A DNA stretch of 64,000 bases from an uncultured Lacticaseibacillus sp. (GCA_934370925.1 CAKRNG010000001.1:1-64000), one strand, 5' to 3'. Counted from the stretch's first letter, positions 1 to 8,664 are shown. A program made the numbers and translations. Notes: generated from the letters alone by a model not told the origin.

Positions 1-76
1 GTAGAAATCCTAAGTTCGGGATTTCCACCGGGCCTGCTTTGTATACCGGGGCCAAACCGTCTTCTGGCGCAGCCTC
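1..76 (-). repeat. Family A palindromic repeat, copy 1 (cut by window edge)
   Basis: This is the reverse-strand end of the A repeat, finishing at CAGCCTC. It carries the same nested inverted halves (AAATCC...GGATTT inside GGGCC and TTGTATACCGGGGCC) seen in full copies at 4527, 37758 and 41941. Only part is visible because the window starts inside it. Confidence 0.85.
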
Positions 77-206
77 GACCTCAGATGGCACGTGAACCCC
101 GTTTTTCTAATGCTGCTGGCCGGCATCATCGGGCGATTGGGTACTATTTATAAATTCGACATGACGCGAAAAACGACGTCGAATGTAACCTTGATTAATT
201 TTTTCT

Positions 207-237
207 TTGACATTTCTAAAATTCGTGCTAGTATAAC
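207..237 (+). promoter_or_regulatory. Promoter of the asnA T-box transcript
   Basis: TTGACA lies at 207-212 and TATAAC at 232-237 (19-bp spacing), or TAGTAT at 229-234 (16 bp). The T-box leader begins just downstream, so this is the likely transcription start region. Confidence 0.6.
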
Positions 238-239
238 CT

Positions 240-530
240 CAAGATAAATATTCAAGACAACAAGGAAGACCAGTACGGTACGTTAACCTGACAGTGACTT
301 GGGAATAGTGAGAACCCATCCAGTGCTTAACCTACCCGAATAACCCTTTCTTATGTCTCTAACCCAAAAGGCACTGCCTGAGTAGGCTTAGACGTTACCG
401 GAACGTTATCATCGGCGGAGTATGTTAGTACTCTATGAGGTGGTTTATTTTAGATAAACAATTTGGGTGGTACCGCGAAATAATTTTCGTCCCTGTAAAC
501 AGCAAAGCTGCTTGCGGGGACTTTTTTTAT
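240..530 (+). promoter_or_regulatory. T-box riboswitch leader of asnA
   Basis: The T-box hallmark GGGTGGTACCGCG is at 465-477. It is followed at 489-529 by an intrinsic terminator with a GTCCC/GGGGAC stem and a run of seven T. The 290-nt leader between promoter and gene fits stem I through antiterminator. By family knowledge, uncharged tRNA pairing with the specifier and T-box bulge prevents termination. tRNA-Asn is the expected ligand because the gene makes asparagine. I did not fold stem I, so the specifier codon is not confirmed. Confidence 0.9.
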
Positions 531-608
531 TCCCAAAAAGCGGTCCCAATGCCTCAGTTGTCCGTCACCCACTTATACATCGAGCCCGTCTCGAGAGGAG
601 AAATACAC

Positions 609-1616
609 ATGCAACTCATTATCCCAGATCACTACGACCCAAAGCTCAGCGTTCGCGAAACCCAAGAAGCCATTCGCTACATTCGCGAAACCTTCCAGGA
701 TGAATTCGGTAAGGAACTCAACTTGTCCCGTCTGTCCGCCCCAATGATGGTGCCCCGGTCTACCGGTTTGAACGATAACCTGAACGGCTACGAAACCCCC
801 GTTTCCTTCTCCATGCAGGAAATGCCGGATGAAACAATGGAAATCGTCCACTCACTCGCCAAGTGGAAGCGCTGGTCCCTCGGCCGCTTCGGGTTCAAGC
901 CTGGTGAAGGGCTCTACACCAACATGAACGCCATTCGTAAGGACGAAGAACTCGACAACATCCACTCCATCTACGTTGACCAGTGGGACTGGGAGAAGGT
1001 CATCACGAAGGAAGAACGGACAATCGAAACACTCAAGGCAACCGTTCGTGACATCTTCAAGGTCATCAAACACATGGAACATGAAGTTTGGTACAAGTAC
1101 CCCGACGCCGTTTACCACCTGCCTGATGAAATCCACTTCGTCACGACCCAGGAACTGGAAGACCGCTGGCCAGACTTCACGCCAAAGCAGCGTGAAGATG
1201 CCATCACCAAGGAACTTGGTTGCGTGTTCTTGATGCAAATCGGGGGCGCCCTGAAGAGTGGCGAAATTCACGACGGCCGTGCCGCTGACTACGATGATTG
1301 GCAGCTTAACGGGGACATCCTGTTCTGGTACGAACCTTTCCAGAAGGCCCTCGAAGTTTCTAGCATGGGTATCCGCGTTGACGCCGACGCGATGGCACGC
1401 CAGCTCAAGATTGCGGACCAGGAAGATCGTTTGGCCCTGCCATTCCACAAGGCCATCATGAGTGAAGAACTGCCATTCACGATTGGTGGGGGAATTGGTC
1501 AGTCCCGTCTGTGCATGTTGCTCCTCGGCAAGGCGCACGTTGGTGAAGTTCAGGCCAGCGTTTGGCCACAAGACATGCGCGACCAGTGTGACGCTGCAGG
1601 CATCCACATTCTGTAA
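609..1616 (+). CDS. asnA: Aspartate-ammonia ligase (asparagine synthetase A)
   Basis: AsnA makes asparagine from aspartate, ammonia and ATP in the cytoplasm. The 335-residue product matches the family length. It is related to class II aminoacyl-tRNA synthetases, with [10 protein letters not shown] near residue 41 and the C-terminal motif GIGQSR at 295-300 (motif 3-like, with the catalytic Arg). The ATG at 609 is chosen because GAGAGGAG lies 7-8 bases upstream and the protein then begins [12 protein letters not shown] longer frame opens at 435 inside the T-box and is not credible. The gene is monocistronic: it is controlled by the T-box and ends at a strong terminator. Confidence 0.95.
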   Translation: MQLIIPDHYDPKLSVRETQEAIRYIRETFQDEFGKELNLSRLSAPMMVPRSTGLNDNLNGYETPVSFSMQEMPDETMEIVHSLAKWKRWSLGRFGFKPGEGLYTNMNAIRKDEELDNIHSIYVDQWDWEKVITKEERTIETLKATVRDIFKVIKHMEHEVWYKYPDAVYHLPDEIHFVTTQELEDRWPDFTPKQREDAITKELGCVFLMQIGGALKSGEIHDGRAADYDDWQLNGDILFWYEPFQKALEVSSMGIRVDADAMARQLKIADQEDRLALPFHKAIMSEELPFTIGGGIGQSRLCMLLLGKAHVGEVQASVWPQDMRDQCDAAGIHIL

Positions 1617-1626
1617 TTAAAATAAA

Positions 1627-1676
1627 AAGTTCCTCATCACCAGCTGAATTCAACGTTGGTGATGGGGAACTTTTTT
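1627..1676 (+). terminator. Intrinsic terminator after asnA
   Basis: AAGTTCC...TCATCACCA pairs with TGGTGATG...GGAACTT, followed by six T. It lies between convergent asnA and the lipase gene and could also stop the opposite transcript. Confidence 0.85.
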
Positions 1677-1694
1677 ACTTTTGTCGCATTTCTT

Positions 1695-2558
1695 CTATAA
1701 TGTCTGCGCGCCCAAATACCTACGTAATGATGCCATTTCAGCATTCGCATCCTGGAGGCCACTTTCATATAAGGCTGCCAGTTTGTCGGTATCCCCCTCC
1801 AGCCGCTTGACCGTGACGGGTTCGTTCGGTGCTAGGACAAAAATGTGCCCAGCTTTCTCTAACGTATCCAACTTGTCCGCTTGGTGGTTGTACATCTCGG
1901 GACGTGCAGCCGCTGCTTTGACGAATTCAGGATACTGCGCAAAGGCGTGTTCATACGCATGCCGCAATGGTGATGGCGTCCGACTTTTCCGGTATTCCCG
2001 TTCGCGCGTCCGAATGACCACAATCTTGTCGTAGCCCGATAGCTGGGCATAAGCATATGGAATCGAATCCGCAATGCCACCATCTAAGCACAGCCCCTGC
2101 TTCGTCTTTACGGGCGCTGAAATGAACGGCATGGACGAGGATGCCTTCAGGGTCTGCACCATTTCTCGACCAACTGGATGGTTAAAGTACACGGCCCGCC
2201 CCAGCTCAAGTGACGTTGCCACAATCACGAACTTGGACGCCGACCGCCGATACGTGGTGGCATCGAAGTTCTGCCACGTGTCACCGTGTGGGGAGAACAG
2301 GTAATCCAAATTGATGATATCTTGCCGTTTAAAGGCCCGCCGCACTGAAATATAGTTACGGTCATGCCGGTAATTCACGTTGACATCATTGGTTCGTCCG
2401 CGCTGCTTGGAGATGAAATTCGTCCCGCAAAGTGCGCCTGCCGAAACCCCAATGACAGTTTCAAATTCAATATCATGGTCCAAGAAAGCGTCCAAAACGC
2501 CCGCAGTATATTCCCCACGTAAGGCGCCACCTTCAAGAACCAGTGCTGCTTTATACAT
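1695..2558 (-). CDS. Patatin-like phospholipase (RssA/YjjU type)
   Basis: This is a predicted cytoplasmic serine acyl hydrolase of 287 residues with the patatin Ser-Asp dyad. GGALRG at 10-15 forms the oxyanion hole, GVSAG holds nucleophile Ser39, and DGG holds Asp159. Small bacterial patatins of this size act on phospholipids or acyl esters, but the physiological substrate is not known. No membrane segment or signal peptide is visible. The gene stands alone, convergent with asnA. A C-terminal region after about residue 190 is typical of the YjjU subgroup. Confidence 0.88.
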   Translation of the reverse strand: MYKAALVLEGGALRGEYTAGVLDAFLDHDIEFETVIGVSAGALCGTNFISKQRGRTNDVNVNYRHDRNYISVRRAFKRQDIINLDYLFSPHGDTWQNFDATTYRRSASKFVIVATSLELGRAVYFNHPVGREMVQTLKASSSMPFISAPVKTKQGLCLDGGIADSIPYAYAQLSGYDKIVVIRTREREYRKSRTPSPLRHAYEHAFAQYPEFVKAAAARPEMYNHQADKLDTLEKAGHIFVLAPNEPVTVKRLEGDTDKLAALYESGLQDANAEMASLRRYLGAQTL

Positions 2559-2616
2559 TTTGTACCCTCTCCTCTCTGCGATACCCTACCTTAACACACG
2601 CTCACGTTTGTTGCTA

Positions 2617-3140
2617 CGATGCAGTTGATACGGGGTTCCCTTGCTTCGCATCGGGGGCGCTGCGTCCGCTTGCTTAATGGTCACGGTTGATCGGCTCACC
2701 TTAATAACCGCGGATGGTGTTACCAAAATTGGCCACGTACATTCCTGCTTGTTGGACACGCTTCTCATTGCGGGTGCCCCGCAATGAACTAAGGGGCTAG
2801 TCGTTCGCATACAAACCCCGTATTCGGGATTCGTCACCGCTTGATAACGAGGCCATCTTGTTGCAGTTGTTCGCCACCTTCATTATGACGCGTAACCGAA
2901 CGGCACAGCGATCAGACGAACACGGTCAAATCAAAGTAAACACAAGCAACGCAATGGTGTGAACCTGATGCTCATGACAGGGCACCCGTCATGAGCTGCG
3001 TGTCCACCGAGTCGTCATGGGCGAGGCAGGTGGTGGTGAGATAATCAAAACAAAACACGTTGGGCCGCACAACCGTAACCACTAAACCAATGAAGTCAGC
3101 GCCGCCGATACGAAGCAAGGCACTCCCGAAGTCCTATCCA
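2617..3140. other. Gene-free region holding an inverted pair of diverged ~150-bp sequences
   Basis: No convincing gene lies between 2559 and 3234. The minus strand of about 2630-2790 aligns without gaps to the plus strand of 2978-3130, at about 66% identity (99 of 150 by hand count). The matched blocks are GGGCACCCG, GCGTGTCCA, CAACCGT, CGCC-CCGAT and CGAAGCAAG. Read inward, each copy has a stop-bounded frame of about 50 codons with a shared LLRIGGA start, VTV.R and DT.L..GA. This may be a remnant of a duplicated gene or a conserved non-coding element. I do not recognise it. Confidence 0.55.
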
Positions 3141-3145
3141 AGTTA

Positions 3146-3277
3146 ACCTTACATCCAGTCGCGTGCCAGAAGACTGCCCCCTAACATACAAGGCAGTCCC
3201 GACAGAAATCCTAAGTGCGGGATTTCCGCCGGGTCTACCTTGTATACCGGGGCCAACCCGTCTTCTGGCGCAGCCTC
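3146..3277 (-). repeat. Family A palindromic repeat, copy 2
   Basis: This copy is in reverse orientation. The outer arms GCCAGAAGACTG and GTCTTCTGGCGC enclose ACAAGG/CCTTGT and the central GAAATCC/GGATTTC hairpin. Its last 40 bases are also the 3' end of the ClC-like gene, so the element overlaps coding sequence. Confidence 0.9.
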
Positions 3278-4446
3278 AATTTTTCAACCCCAATCAAAAC
3301 AAGGGTTGCCAGGATGCCGACACCCATGAGGTTAAGTGGGAGGAATAGAATGACCATTAATCTGCCCGCAATGACTGGAGATTCGAGAATTGTGCCACCC
3401 ATGCTGATGGCGAAGACGCCGATTAAGAAGATGGGGTCCACTTGCGGCAGTAGCTGACTCAAGGCAATCCCCTGCGCGGTAGATGCGAAAAGGACAGGGA
3501 AGATATCCCCACCAAGCCAGCCCGTGTTGAGGCAAATGGTCAGTAGCGCTAGCTTCAGTATCGACCGCAACACCAGGAATCCGGTTCCCTTTGCCTGCCA
3601 TGCCCCCGCCAATAAGTGAAAGTTGTGCTGACCAGAAAACATAATGGCCGGGAAGCACAGACTTGCCACGTAGATTGCGACGCCACCCAACAAGATAAGT
3701 TGCCAGGTTTGGCGGACGCGGCCCAGGATGATTTTGCGTAATTCAATCATGAGCACCAAATAAACGCGCCCTAAAAGATGGCCCAGAAGCATCAACGGAA
3801 TAAACCAATATAGGTCAGTCAGTTGCCAACTTGATTGTCCCAGCCGAATGATTAGTGACGGTTCTTGCCCGATGTTGAAGGCGAGACAGAAGAACAGCAC
3901 CCCCACCGCGAACCAGATGATGGTGAGTGGTGTCCAGAGTGATTTACCTTTTTCCGTGATGGGCCGCCGCACGAGGTAGCGGTGTGGTGCCACCAAGATG
4001 CCCGCTTGCCGCCACCAAGACTGTGCCCGCACGGCCTCGTAATTTTGCGTGATATACCGGACTTTATCCGTTAACCACAAGCCATAAAGAATCGTCGAAC
4101 TCACCAGCGTTGCTTCCGGTCCCAGGCTCGTCCCACTCGTCAAAATAATGGCGGGCACCACCATCTGAAACAAGACGTGCCGATAATCCGACCACCCCGT
4201 CTGCTTCAACTCTGCCCGAATTCGCCCAAGCGTCTTCGGCAAGGGCCCGCCGAGGAAAAAGTGTGCGCTATAGATAAGCAGCCCCACGATGAGCAACCAA
4301 ACCGCGTTGAACACCGGGCGAAATGTGGGACCAGGCCAAATAAGTTCAATGAGGGTGCTTTGCAAAACGTAAAAGCCACCAATAATGAACCCAAGAACGG
4401 CACTCATCGTCATCCCGTAAAATAAAATGTAACGCTGCTTATCCAC
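3235..4446 (-). CDS. ClC-family chloride channel/antiporter-like protein
   Basis: This is a polytopic membrane protein of 403 residues. GTSLGPE near residue 105 matches the ClC motif GxxxGPE and GGDIFP near residue 315 matches the GxFxP motif. Both line the anion pathway in known ClC proteins. About ten hydrophobic segments are visible, and no C-terminal CBS domain is present. Bacterial relatives exchange chloride or fluoride for protons; the ion cannot be told here. The last residues, LRQKTGWPRYTR and the stop, come entirely from repeat A copy 2, so the native C-terminus was probably replaced. The ATG at 4446 follows GAAAGGAC. Confidence 0.85.
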   Translation of the reverse strand: MDKQRYILFYGMTMSAVLGFIIGGFYVLQSTLIELIWPGPTFRPVFNAVWLLIVGLLIYSAHFFLGGPLPKTLGRIRAELKQTGWSDYRHVLFQMVVPAIILTSGTSLGPEATLVSSTILYGLWLTDKVRYITQNYEAVRAQSWWRQAGILVAPHRYLVRRPITEKGKSLWTPLTIIWFAVGVLFFCLAFNIGQEPSLIIRLGQSSWQLTDLYWFIPLMLLGHLLGRVYLVLMIELRKIILGRVRQTWQLILLGGVAIYVASLCFPAIMFSGQHNFHLLAGAWQAKGTGFLVLRSILKLALLTICLNTGWLGGDIFPVLFASTAQGIALSQLLPQVDPIFLIGVFAISMGGTILESPVIAGRLMVILFLPLNLMGVGILATLVLIGVEKLRLRQKTGWPRYTR

Positions 4447-4526
4447 TAGCCAGTCCTTTCTGAAAACAAAATCACAACCCGACCATCATACTATTTATGT
4501 TGGCACACCGTCAAAGTGCGATGGTT

Positions 4527-4687
4527 GAGGCTGCGCCAGAAGACGGTTTGGCCCCGGTATACAAGGCAGGCCCGGCGGAAATCCCGAACTTAGGATTTCT
4601 GTCGGGCCTGCCTTGTATGTGAGGGGACAGTCTTCTGGCGTGCGATTGGATGTAACGTTCGTGTGCTTTGGACTTATGGCGCACCCC
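4527..4687 (+). repeat. Family A palindromic repeat, copy 3
   Basis: This is a full plus-oriented copy: GAGGCTGCGCCAGAAGACGG at the start, the central GAAATCC/GGATTTC hairpin, CAGTCTTCTGGCG closing the palindrome, then the tail GATTGGATGTAACG to GGCGCACCC. It lies upstream of the ClC gene and downstream of copA. Confidence 0.9.
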
Positions 4688-4763
4688 CTTTCCGTGTCGC
4701 CCTTATCACACCACGTTCCGGTCCCAAAAGCCCAGCGCGAAGACTGCCAGCCCGAGCCGCAAT

Positions 4764-6671
4764 CTAATCCAACTTTGCGCGATTCAGGAGGACGGAGCTT
4801 GTGACGACGGAGAGTGAACTGAACGCCATCGCCAGTCCCGCCAATTCTGGACTTAACGTCACTCCGAAAGCAGCGAAGACCCCCGCTGCCACGGGAATGC
4901 CCAAAACGTTGTAAATGAACGCCCAGAACAGGTTCAGTTTAATCCGGTTGAACGTCTTCTTGCTGAGCGCGAGGGCACGATCCACATCCCGTAAATCATT
5001 CTTCACGAGGATGATTCCCCCAGATTCAATCGCAATATCTGTCCCAGAACCCATCGCAATCCCAACGTCTGCCGTCGTGAGGGCGGGCGCGTCGTTGATG
5101 CCATCCCCCACAAAAGCAACCTTCCCCGACGTTTGCAGATCCCGAATGTGGTCTGCCTTATCCCCCGGAAGTACGTCTGCCACCACGTCATCAATACCAA
5201 CTTGATCCGCAATGGCCCTTGCAACACGTTCATTGTCCCCCGTAAGCATTACCGTCTTGAGGCCACGTGCCTTGAGCGCTGCCATAGCGGCCTTTGACGT
5301 CGACTTCGGTGCGTCTTGAATGGCAATTAAGCCAATGACAGTACCACCAACACCCACAAGCACCACCGTTTTGGCTTCATCTTGCAGCCGCTGCATTTCC
5401 TGCGTCATTTCTGCGGTCATTTCATTATCTGCACGAAGCTTTTCGTTACCGACAAAGGCCGTTTCACCGTCAACCGTTGCTTCAACGCCTTTCCCTGAAA
5501 CCGCGGTAAAATCACGCGCAACCGGAACGTCTAGGTTCTTCGCCTTTGCTTCCGCATTAATCGCACTCGCGAGTGGGTGTTCCGACGCGGCTTCCAGACT
5601 CGCTGCTACCGCCAAAACGTGCGATTCATCCCCAACAACGTCCGTCACGGTTGGTTTTCCCGCCGTAATGGTCCCCGTTTTATCGAACACCACGGTACGG
5701 ACATCATTGACTGTTTCCAGGACTTCTCCGTTCTTAATCAGAATACCCATTTTTGCACTCCGACCAGTTCCGACCATTAAAGCCGTGGGGGTTGCCAGTC
5801 CCAAGGCACATGGGCAGGCGATGACGACCACCGCCACCGCGAAAATCAACGCGTGGGCGACGGTTGCGCCAAGAAGCACATACCACACTAAGAAGGTCGC
5901 GACCGCAATCATCAACACAATGGGCACGAAGATATCCGCAACCTTATCCGTCAGCTTCTGGATGGGGGCGTGACTCGTTTGGGCCTTTCGTACTAATTCC
6001 ACAATTTGGGCGAGCATGGTTTCCTTGCCCACCTTCTCCGTGCGGAACGTCAAAGTCCCGTTGCCATTCATGGTGGCGCCAATAACCTTGTCGCCCGTCC
6101 GCTTGGTGACCGGCATACTTTCACCCGTCACCATTGATTCGTCGATGCTCGATTGACCGTCCGTAATAACCCCGTCCACGGCAATCTTCTGTCCTGGACG
6201 AACACGAATCAGGTCGCCCACTTTGATTTCATCCAGCGGTACCCGAATGGTCTGCCCATCACGAATGACCTCAGCGTCTTTCGCCTGCAAGTCCACAAGC
6301 TTCTCAACCGCGCTGGACGCATTATTGCGCATGCGTTCCTCAAAGACCTGCCCCAAAAGGACAAACGTGATGACGAACGCCGCACTCTCGAAGAAGACCG
6401 CTTGCCCCGTTGCCATTGCGTACAGACTATAGAGATAAGCCGTTGCCGTTCCGATTGCAACAAGGGTGTCCATGTTCGCGTGGTGCTTCTTGAAGGATGC
6501 CCATGCACTCTGCAGAAATGGTCCCGCCGCAACAATCATAATCACAGTCGTTAGTGCTAACTGAATCCACTCGCTCCCGTGAATCATGACCCCAAATGGC
6601 ATCAAAATCATGTTGATGAGCATTGGGACTGAGAGAATGAGTGAAATCCAAAATCGTTTCGTCACCGTCAT
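4764..6671 (-). CDS. copA: Copper-exporting P1B-type ATPase
   Basis: This membrane pump uses ATP to move copper out of the cytoplasm. It has 635 residues. TGES at 182-185 is the actuator motif, CPC at 286-288 the metal site in a membrane helix, and DKTGT with phosphorylated Asp330 the catalytic site. EHPLA (the P1B HP motif), GDGINDAP and a C-terminal MAFSS helix follow. This set fits the Cu+ (P1B-1) class. No N-terminal CxxC metal-binding domain is present, making it shorter than most CopA. It is the third gene of copY-cupredoxin-copA. A family B repeat occupies the 163-bp gap before it. Confidence 0.93.
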   Translation of the reverse strand: MTVTKRFWISLILSVPMLINMILMPFGVMIHGSEWIQLALTTVIMIVAAGPFLQSAWASFKKHHANMDTLVAIGTATAYLYSLYAMATGQAVFFESAAFVITFVLLGQVFEERMRNNASSAVEKLVDLQAKDAEVIRDGQTIRVPLDEIKVGDLIRVRPGQKIAVDGVITDGQSSIDESMVTGESMPVTKRTGDKVIGATMNGNGTLTFRTEKVGKETMLAQIVELVRKAQTSHAPIQKLTDKVADIFVPIVLMIAVATFLVWYVLLGATVAHALIFAVAVVVIACPCALGLATPTALMVGTGRSAKMGILIKNGEVLETVNDVRTVVFDKTGTITAGKPTVTDVVGDESHVLAVAASLEAASEHPLASAINAEAKAKNLDVPVARDFTAVSGKGVEATVDGETAFVGNEKLRADNEMTAEMTQEMQRLQDEAKTVVLVGVGGTVIGLIAIQDAPKSTSKAAMAALKARGLKTVMLTGDNERVARAIADQVGIDDVVADVLPGDKADHIRDLQTSGKVAFVGDGINDAPALTTADVGIAMGSGTDIAIESGGIILVKNDLRDVDRALALSKKTFNRIKLNLFWAFIYNVLGIPVAAGVFAAFGVTLSPELAGLAMAFSSLSVVTSSVLLNRAKLD

Positions 6672-6701
6672 CGTGTGCCTGCCTTTCTGAGCGCGCCGAT
6701 T

Positions 6702-6836
6702 CGCCCTGTGCTTAGTCGGGCTCCGCGGGGCAAAAGTTTCCGCTTACCCCAGAAACAGTACTGGCGGAAAACCACCGCCACTACTGTTTCTACGTTAATG
6801 CTCAACTTCTGAACGCCCCGCTACGCCCTGTGTTCT
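6702..6836 (-). repeat. Family B palindromic repeat, copy 1, inside the cop operon
   Basis: The frame GGGGCAAAAGTTTCCGCTTA...CGTTAATGCTCAACTTCTG encloses a stem GAAACAGTA/TACTGTTTC with GGCGG/CCGCC at the tip. The stem is interrupted by one C-C mismatch after nine pairs. It fills the space between the cupredoxin gene and copA. Confidence 0.85.
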
Positions 6837-7206
6837 ACTTAATAATCAGCTTACCGTGGAACATGTCCATGCCACAAGCCCACTGGTATTCGCCGGGCTT
6901 GCTGGTATCGATTTCGATGGCCTCTGTCCGGTCCTTTGGTAATGCCCGGTTAATCCCGAAGTCGGGGAAAACCACGTGGTCTAAACAGCTTGATGGATCG
7001 CGACGCGTGAAGTTCAACGTGGCGGGCACACCCTGCTTTAGCACAACGGTTTCAGGCGAGTAACCCCCATTGACGTCAATGGCCACGTTCTGCTGGTTAT
7101 CTGAAACCTCCGCAACGGCAGCATTTTGTTCATGCTTGCCGAAGAACCACCAGGCAATAAACCCAATTACCGCAAGACCAACAATCATCGCAATTATCTG
7201 AATCAT
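6835..7206 (-). CDS. Membrane-anchored cupredoxin-like copper protein
   Basis: The 123-residue protein has one N-terminal membrane helix (about 3-22) and an outward cupredoxin-like beta domain. Candidate copper ligands are Cys74, His77, Cys111, Met113, Met115 and His117. The spacing CLDH...CGMDMFH resembles small cupredoxins found in lactobacillar cop operons. It probably binds copper at the outer membrane face, either for CopA or as a buffer; this role is inferred from context. It follows copY by 64 bp and precedes copA. The ATG follows GAGGAAAC. Confidence 0.82.
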   Translation of the reverse strand: MIQIIAMIVGLAVIGFIAWWFFGKHEQNAAVAEVSDNQQNVAIDVNGGYSPETVVLKQGVPATLNFTRRDPSSCLDHVVFPDFGINRALPKDRTEAIEIDTSKPGEYQWACGMDMFHGKLIIK

Positions 7207-7270
7207 TTTTGTTTCCTCCTAATTTAAAATTCCAGTTCGCCAAAACATGACGTTCAGGCTGCAACACTGC

Positions 7271-7705
7271 TTAATCACAGCAATCATCCGTTCCGGCTAA
7301 GCAATCACAAGGAACTGATTCGGGTGCCGTCGTTAACTTTTGTGCCAACACTTGTTGCATGGTTTCAATATCCGCACGACTCAGCGGTGTCTCCTCAATG
7401 AGGTGTACGAGGGCAGCGCCCTTCTTCATCGCACAAAGACTGGCGAACAGGTGCGTTGTCGTCTGCGCCATCGCGACCTGCTCACTTATCGCAGGGTGGT
7501 ACGTAAATCGGTGACCGGTTGCAACCGTTGTGAGCATTTCTTTCTTCACCAGTCGGCGCAGCAACGTCTTAATCGTCGACTCGCTCCAATCACGCTTATT
7601 CCGAACGGCGGCGATAATGTCGTTACTGCCGACATCCCCCTTCGTCCAGATAATGCGCATAACTTCCCATTCGGCGGGCGTCATCTCTGTTGCATTTAAG
7701 TTCAT
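7271..7705 (-). CDS. copY: CopY-type copper-responsive repressor
   Basis: This 144-residue winged-helix protein belongs to the BlaI/MecI/CopY family. The DNA-binding domain (about 1-75) begins TPAEWEVMRIIW, and a dimerisation helix region follows. The C-terminus carries Cys133, Cys135, Cys142 and Cys143 in a CxC-x6-CC arrangement, close to but not identical with the CxCx4-5CxC copper hook of CopY. By family knowledge, copper(I) displaces zinc there and releases the repressor from DNA. It is the first gene of the operon and has two cop boxes in front. Confidence 0.92.
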   Translation of the reverse strand: MNLNATEMTPAEWEVMRIIWTKGDVGSNDIIAAVRNKRDWSESTIKTLLRRLVKKEMLTTVATGHRFTYHPAISEQVAMAQTTTHLFASLCAMKKGAALVHLIEETPLSRADIETMQQVLAQKLTTAPESVPCDCLAGTDDCCD

Positions 7706-7724
7706 TGTCTCGCCCCTTTACGTT

Positions 7725-7776
7725 TACAGTTGTCATCTTACAAAAACAGCATATCGCCTTCGTTTACATTTGTCAA
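7725..7776 (-). promoter_or_regulatory. cop promoter with two CopY operator boxes
   Basis: TACAGTTGTC at 7725-7734 and TACATTTGTC at 7765-7774 match the cop box TACAnnTGTA in nine of ten positions each. They lie exactly 40 bp apart, about four helical turns. On the minus strand TTGACA (7771-7776) and TATGCT (7748-7753) form a promoter with a 17-bp spacer, and one box covers the -35. Confidence 0.85.
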
Positions 7777-7801
7777 CAACGAATGAACCACACGCGTCCG
7801 C

Positions 7802-7833
7802 AAAAAAGCCTTTCCTGAAAAGCGGAAAGACTT
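7802..7833 (-). terminator. Terminator after phoU
   Basis: On the minus strand CTTTCC pairs with GGAAAG around a short loop and is followed by six T. It lies 31 bp past the phoU stop. Confidence 0.65.
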
Positions 7834-7863
7834 GCCTCGTTCATTTTTATTTTTGCGCACCCA

Positions 7864-8541
7864 TCAAAACTCATCTTCCTTGGCGCTAGAGTTGAGTTCC
7901 ACCATCTTCCCGGTTTGCAGATAAACGACCCGTTCGCAAATATTCGTGACGTAATCCGCAATGCGCTCAATATAGGAAGCGACCAACATGTAGTCTGTGC
8001 CCCCAACCACCGTTTCCGTGTCTGCCTGCATACTGTTGATGCAGGCCAGATAGATGTCCTCCGAATACTTGTTGACCACGTGATCCCGCGCCGCAATACG
8101 TTCAGCGCGGTGGGCGTCATTGTGAACGTAGGCATCTATCACTTCATCCGACATTTTGCGCACCACGGTGAACATCTTGTTCAATTTCGACTCAATGCTG
8201 AAAACACGCGGATTACCCTTGAGCCGAATTGTCGCTTTGGCAATCGACACGGCATGGTCCCCCATTCGCTCCAAATCAGAACTTGCCTTCATCGCGGTCA
8301 CAATGCGCCGCAAACTAGTGGTCACGGGTTGCTGTAACGCAATCAATTCCAGACATTTACGTTCAATTTTCATCTGCCGCGAATTAATTTGCTCATCACT
8401 CGCGATGACCTCATAGGCGAGATGTTTATCGTGCGTCGTGAATGCCTGAACCGCGCGATAAACGGCAACGTTGACCATCATCCCCAACTCCAAGAAGCTC
8501 ATGTCGAGCGTCTTTAGCTTCTGCTCGAATTCCTCGTTCAT
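7864..8541 (-). CDS. phoU: Phosphate signalling protein PhoU
   Basis: The 225-residue, all-helical protein has the two tandem PhoU domains. Conserved E/D-rich patches include ASSDLERMGDHA and VASYIERIADYVTNICER, which bind metal clusters in known structures. PhoU represses phosphate uptake through the Pst transporter and the PhoR-PhoP sensor. The ATG at 8541 is chosen because AGAAGGGG lies 9 bases upstream and the protein begins MNEEFEQKL. A longer frame to 8700 would run through the Pho boxes. No pst genes adjoin, so phoU is a separate unit here. Confidence 0.93.
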   Translation of the reverse strand: MNEEFEQKLKTLDMSFLELGMMVNVAVYRAVQAFTTHDKHLAYEVIASDEQINSRQMKIERKCLELIALQQPVTTSLRRIVTAMKASSDLERMGDHAVSIAKATIRLKGNPRVFSIESKLNKMFTVVRKMSDEVIDAYVHNDAHRAERIAARDHVVNKYSEDIYLACINSMQADTETVVGGTDYMLVASYIERIADYVTNICERVVYLQTGKMVELNSSAKEDEF

Positions 8542-8614
8542 TGCGCCATTCCCCTTCTTCAAGCAGTCCTTGGTGCAGGCCACCCGTTTGTTTACCCTAA
8601 CGATACCAAGCGCA

Positions 8615-8664
8615 TGTAAACGCGGTGTAAACATTGGACACAATGAATGTAAATATTGGGTAAA
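8615..8664 (-). promoter_or_regulatory. Pho-box array (PhoP operator) upstream of phoU
   Basis: Read on the minus strand, TTTACC and TTTACA hexamers begin with exactly 11-bp periodicity. On the plus strand they are TGTAAA at 8615, 8626 and 8648 and GGTAAA at 8659. A degenerate unit occupies the 8637 position. PhoP of Firmicutes binds TT(A/T)ACA-like repeats spaced one helical turn apart. Confidence 0.7.

Noticed and set aside
852..1607. Long open frame antisense to asnA
   Set aside because: It mirrors the codon pattern of asnA, has no ribosome site and matches nothing I recognise.
2586..2837. 83-codon minus-strand frame in the gap after the patatin gene
   Set aside because: No ribosome site. 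The homologous inverted copy has an in-frame stop in this phase, so the frame is not conserved.
2600..3140. Possible tmRNA or RNase P RNA in the same gap
   Set aside because: No tRNA-like ends, no tag-peptide frame and none of the RNase P conserved blocks; the internal inverted similarity does not fit either RNA.
3332..3658. Overlapping frames within the ClC-like gene
   Set aside because: Shadow frames of a membrane protein gene with no initiation signals.
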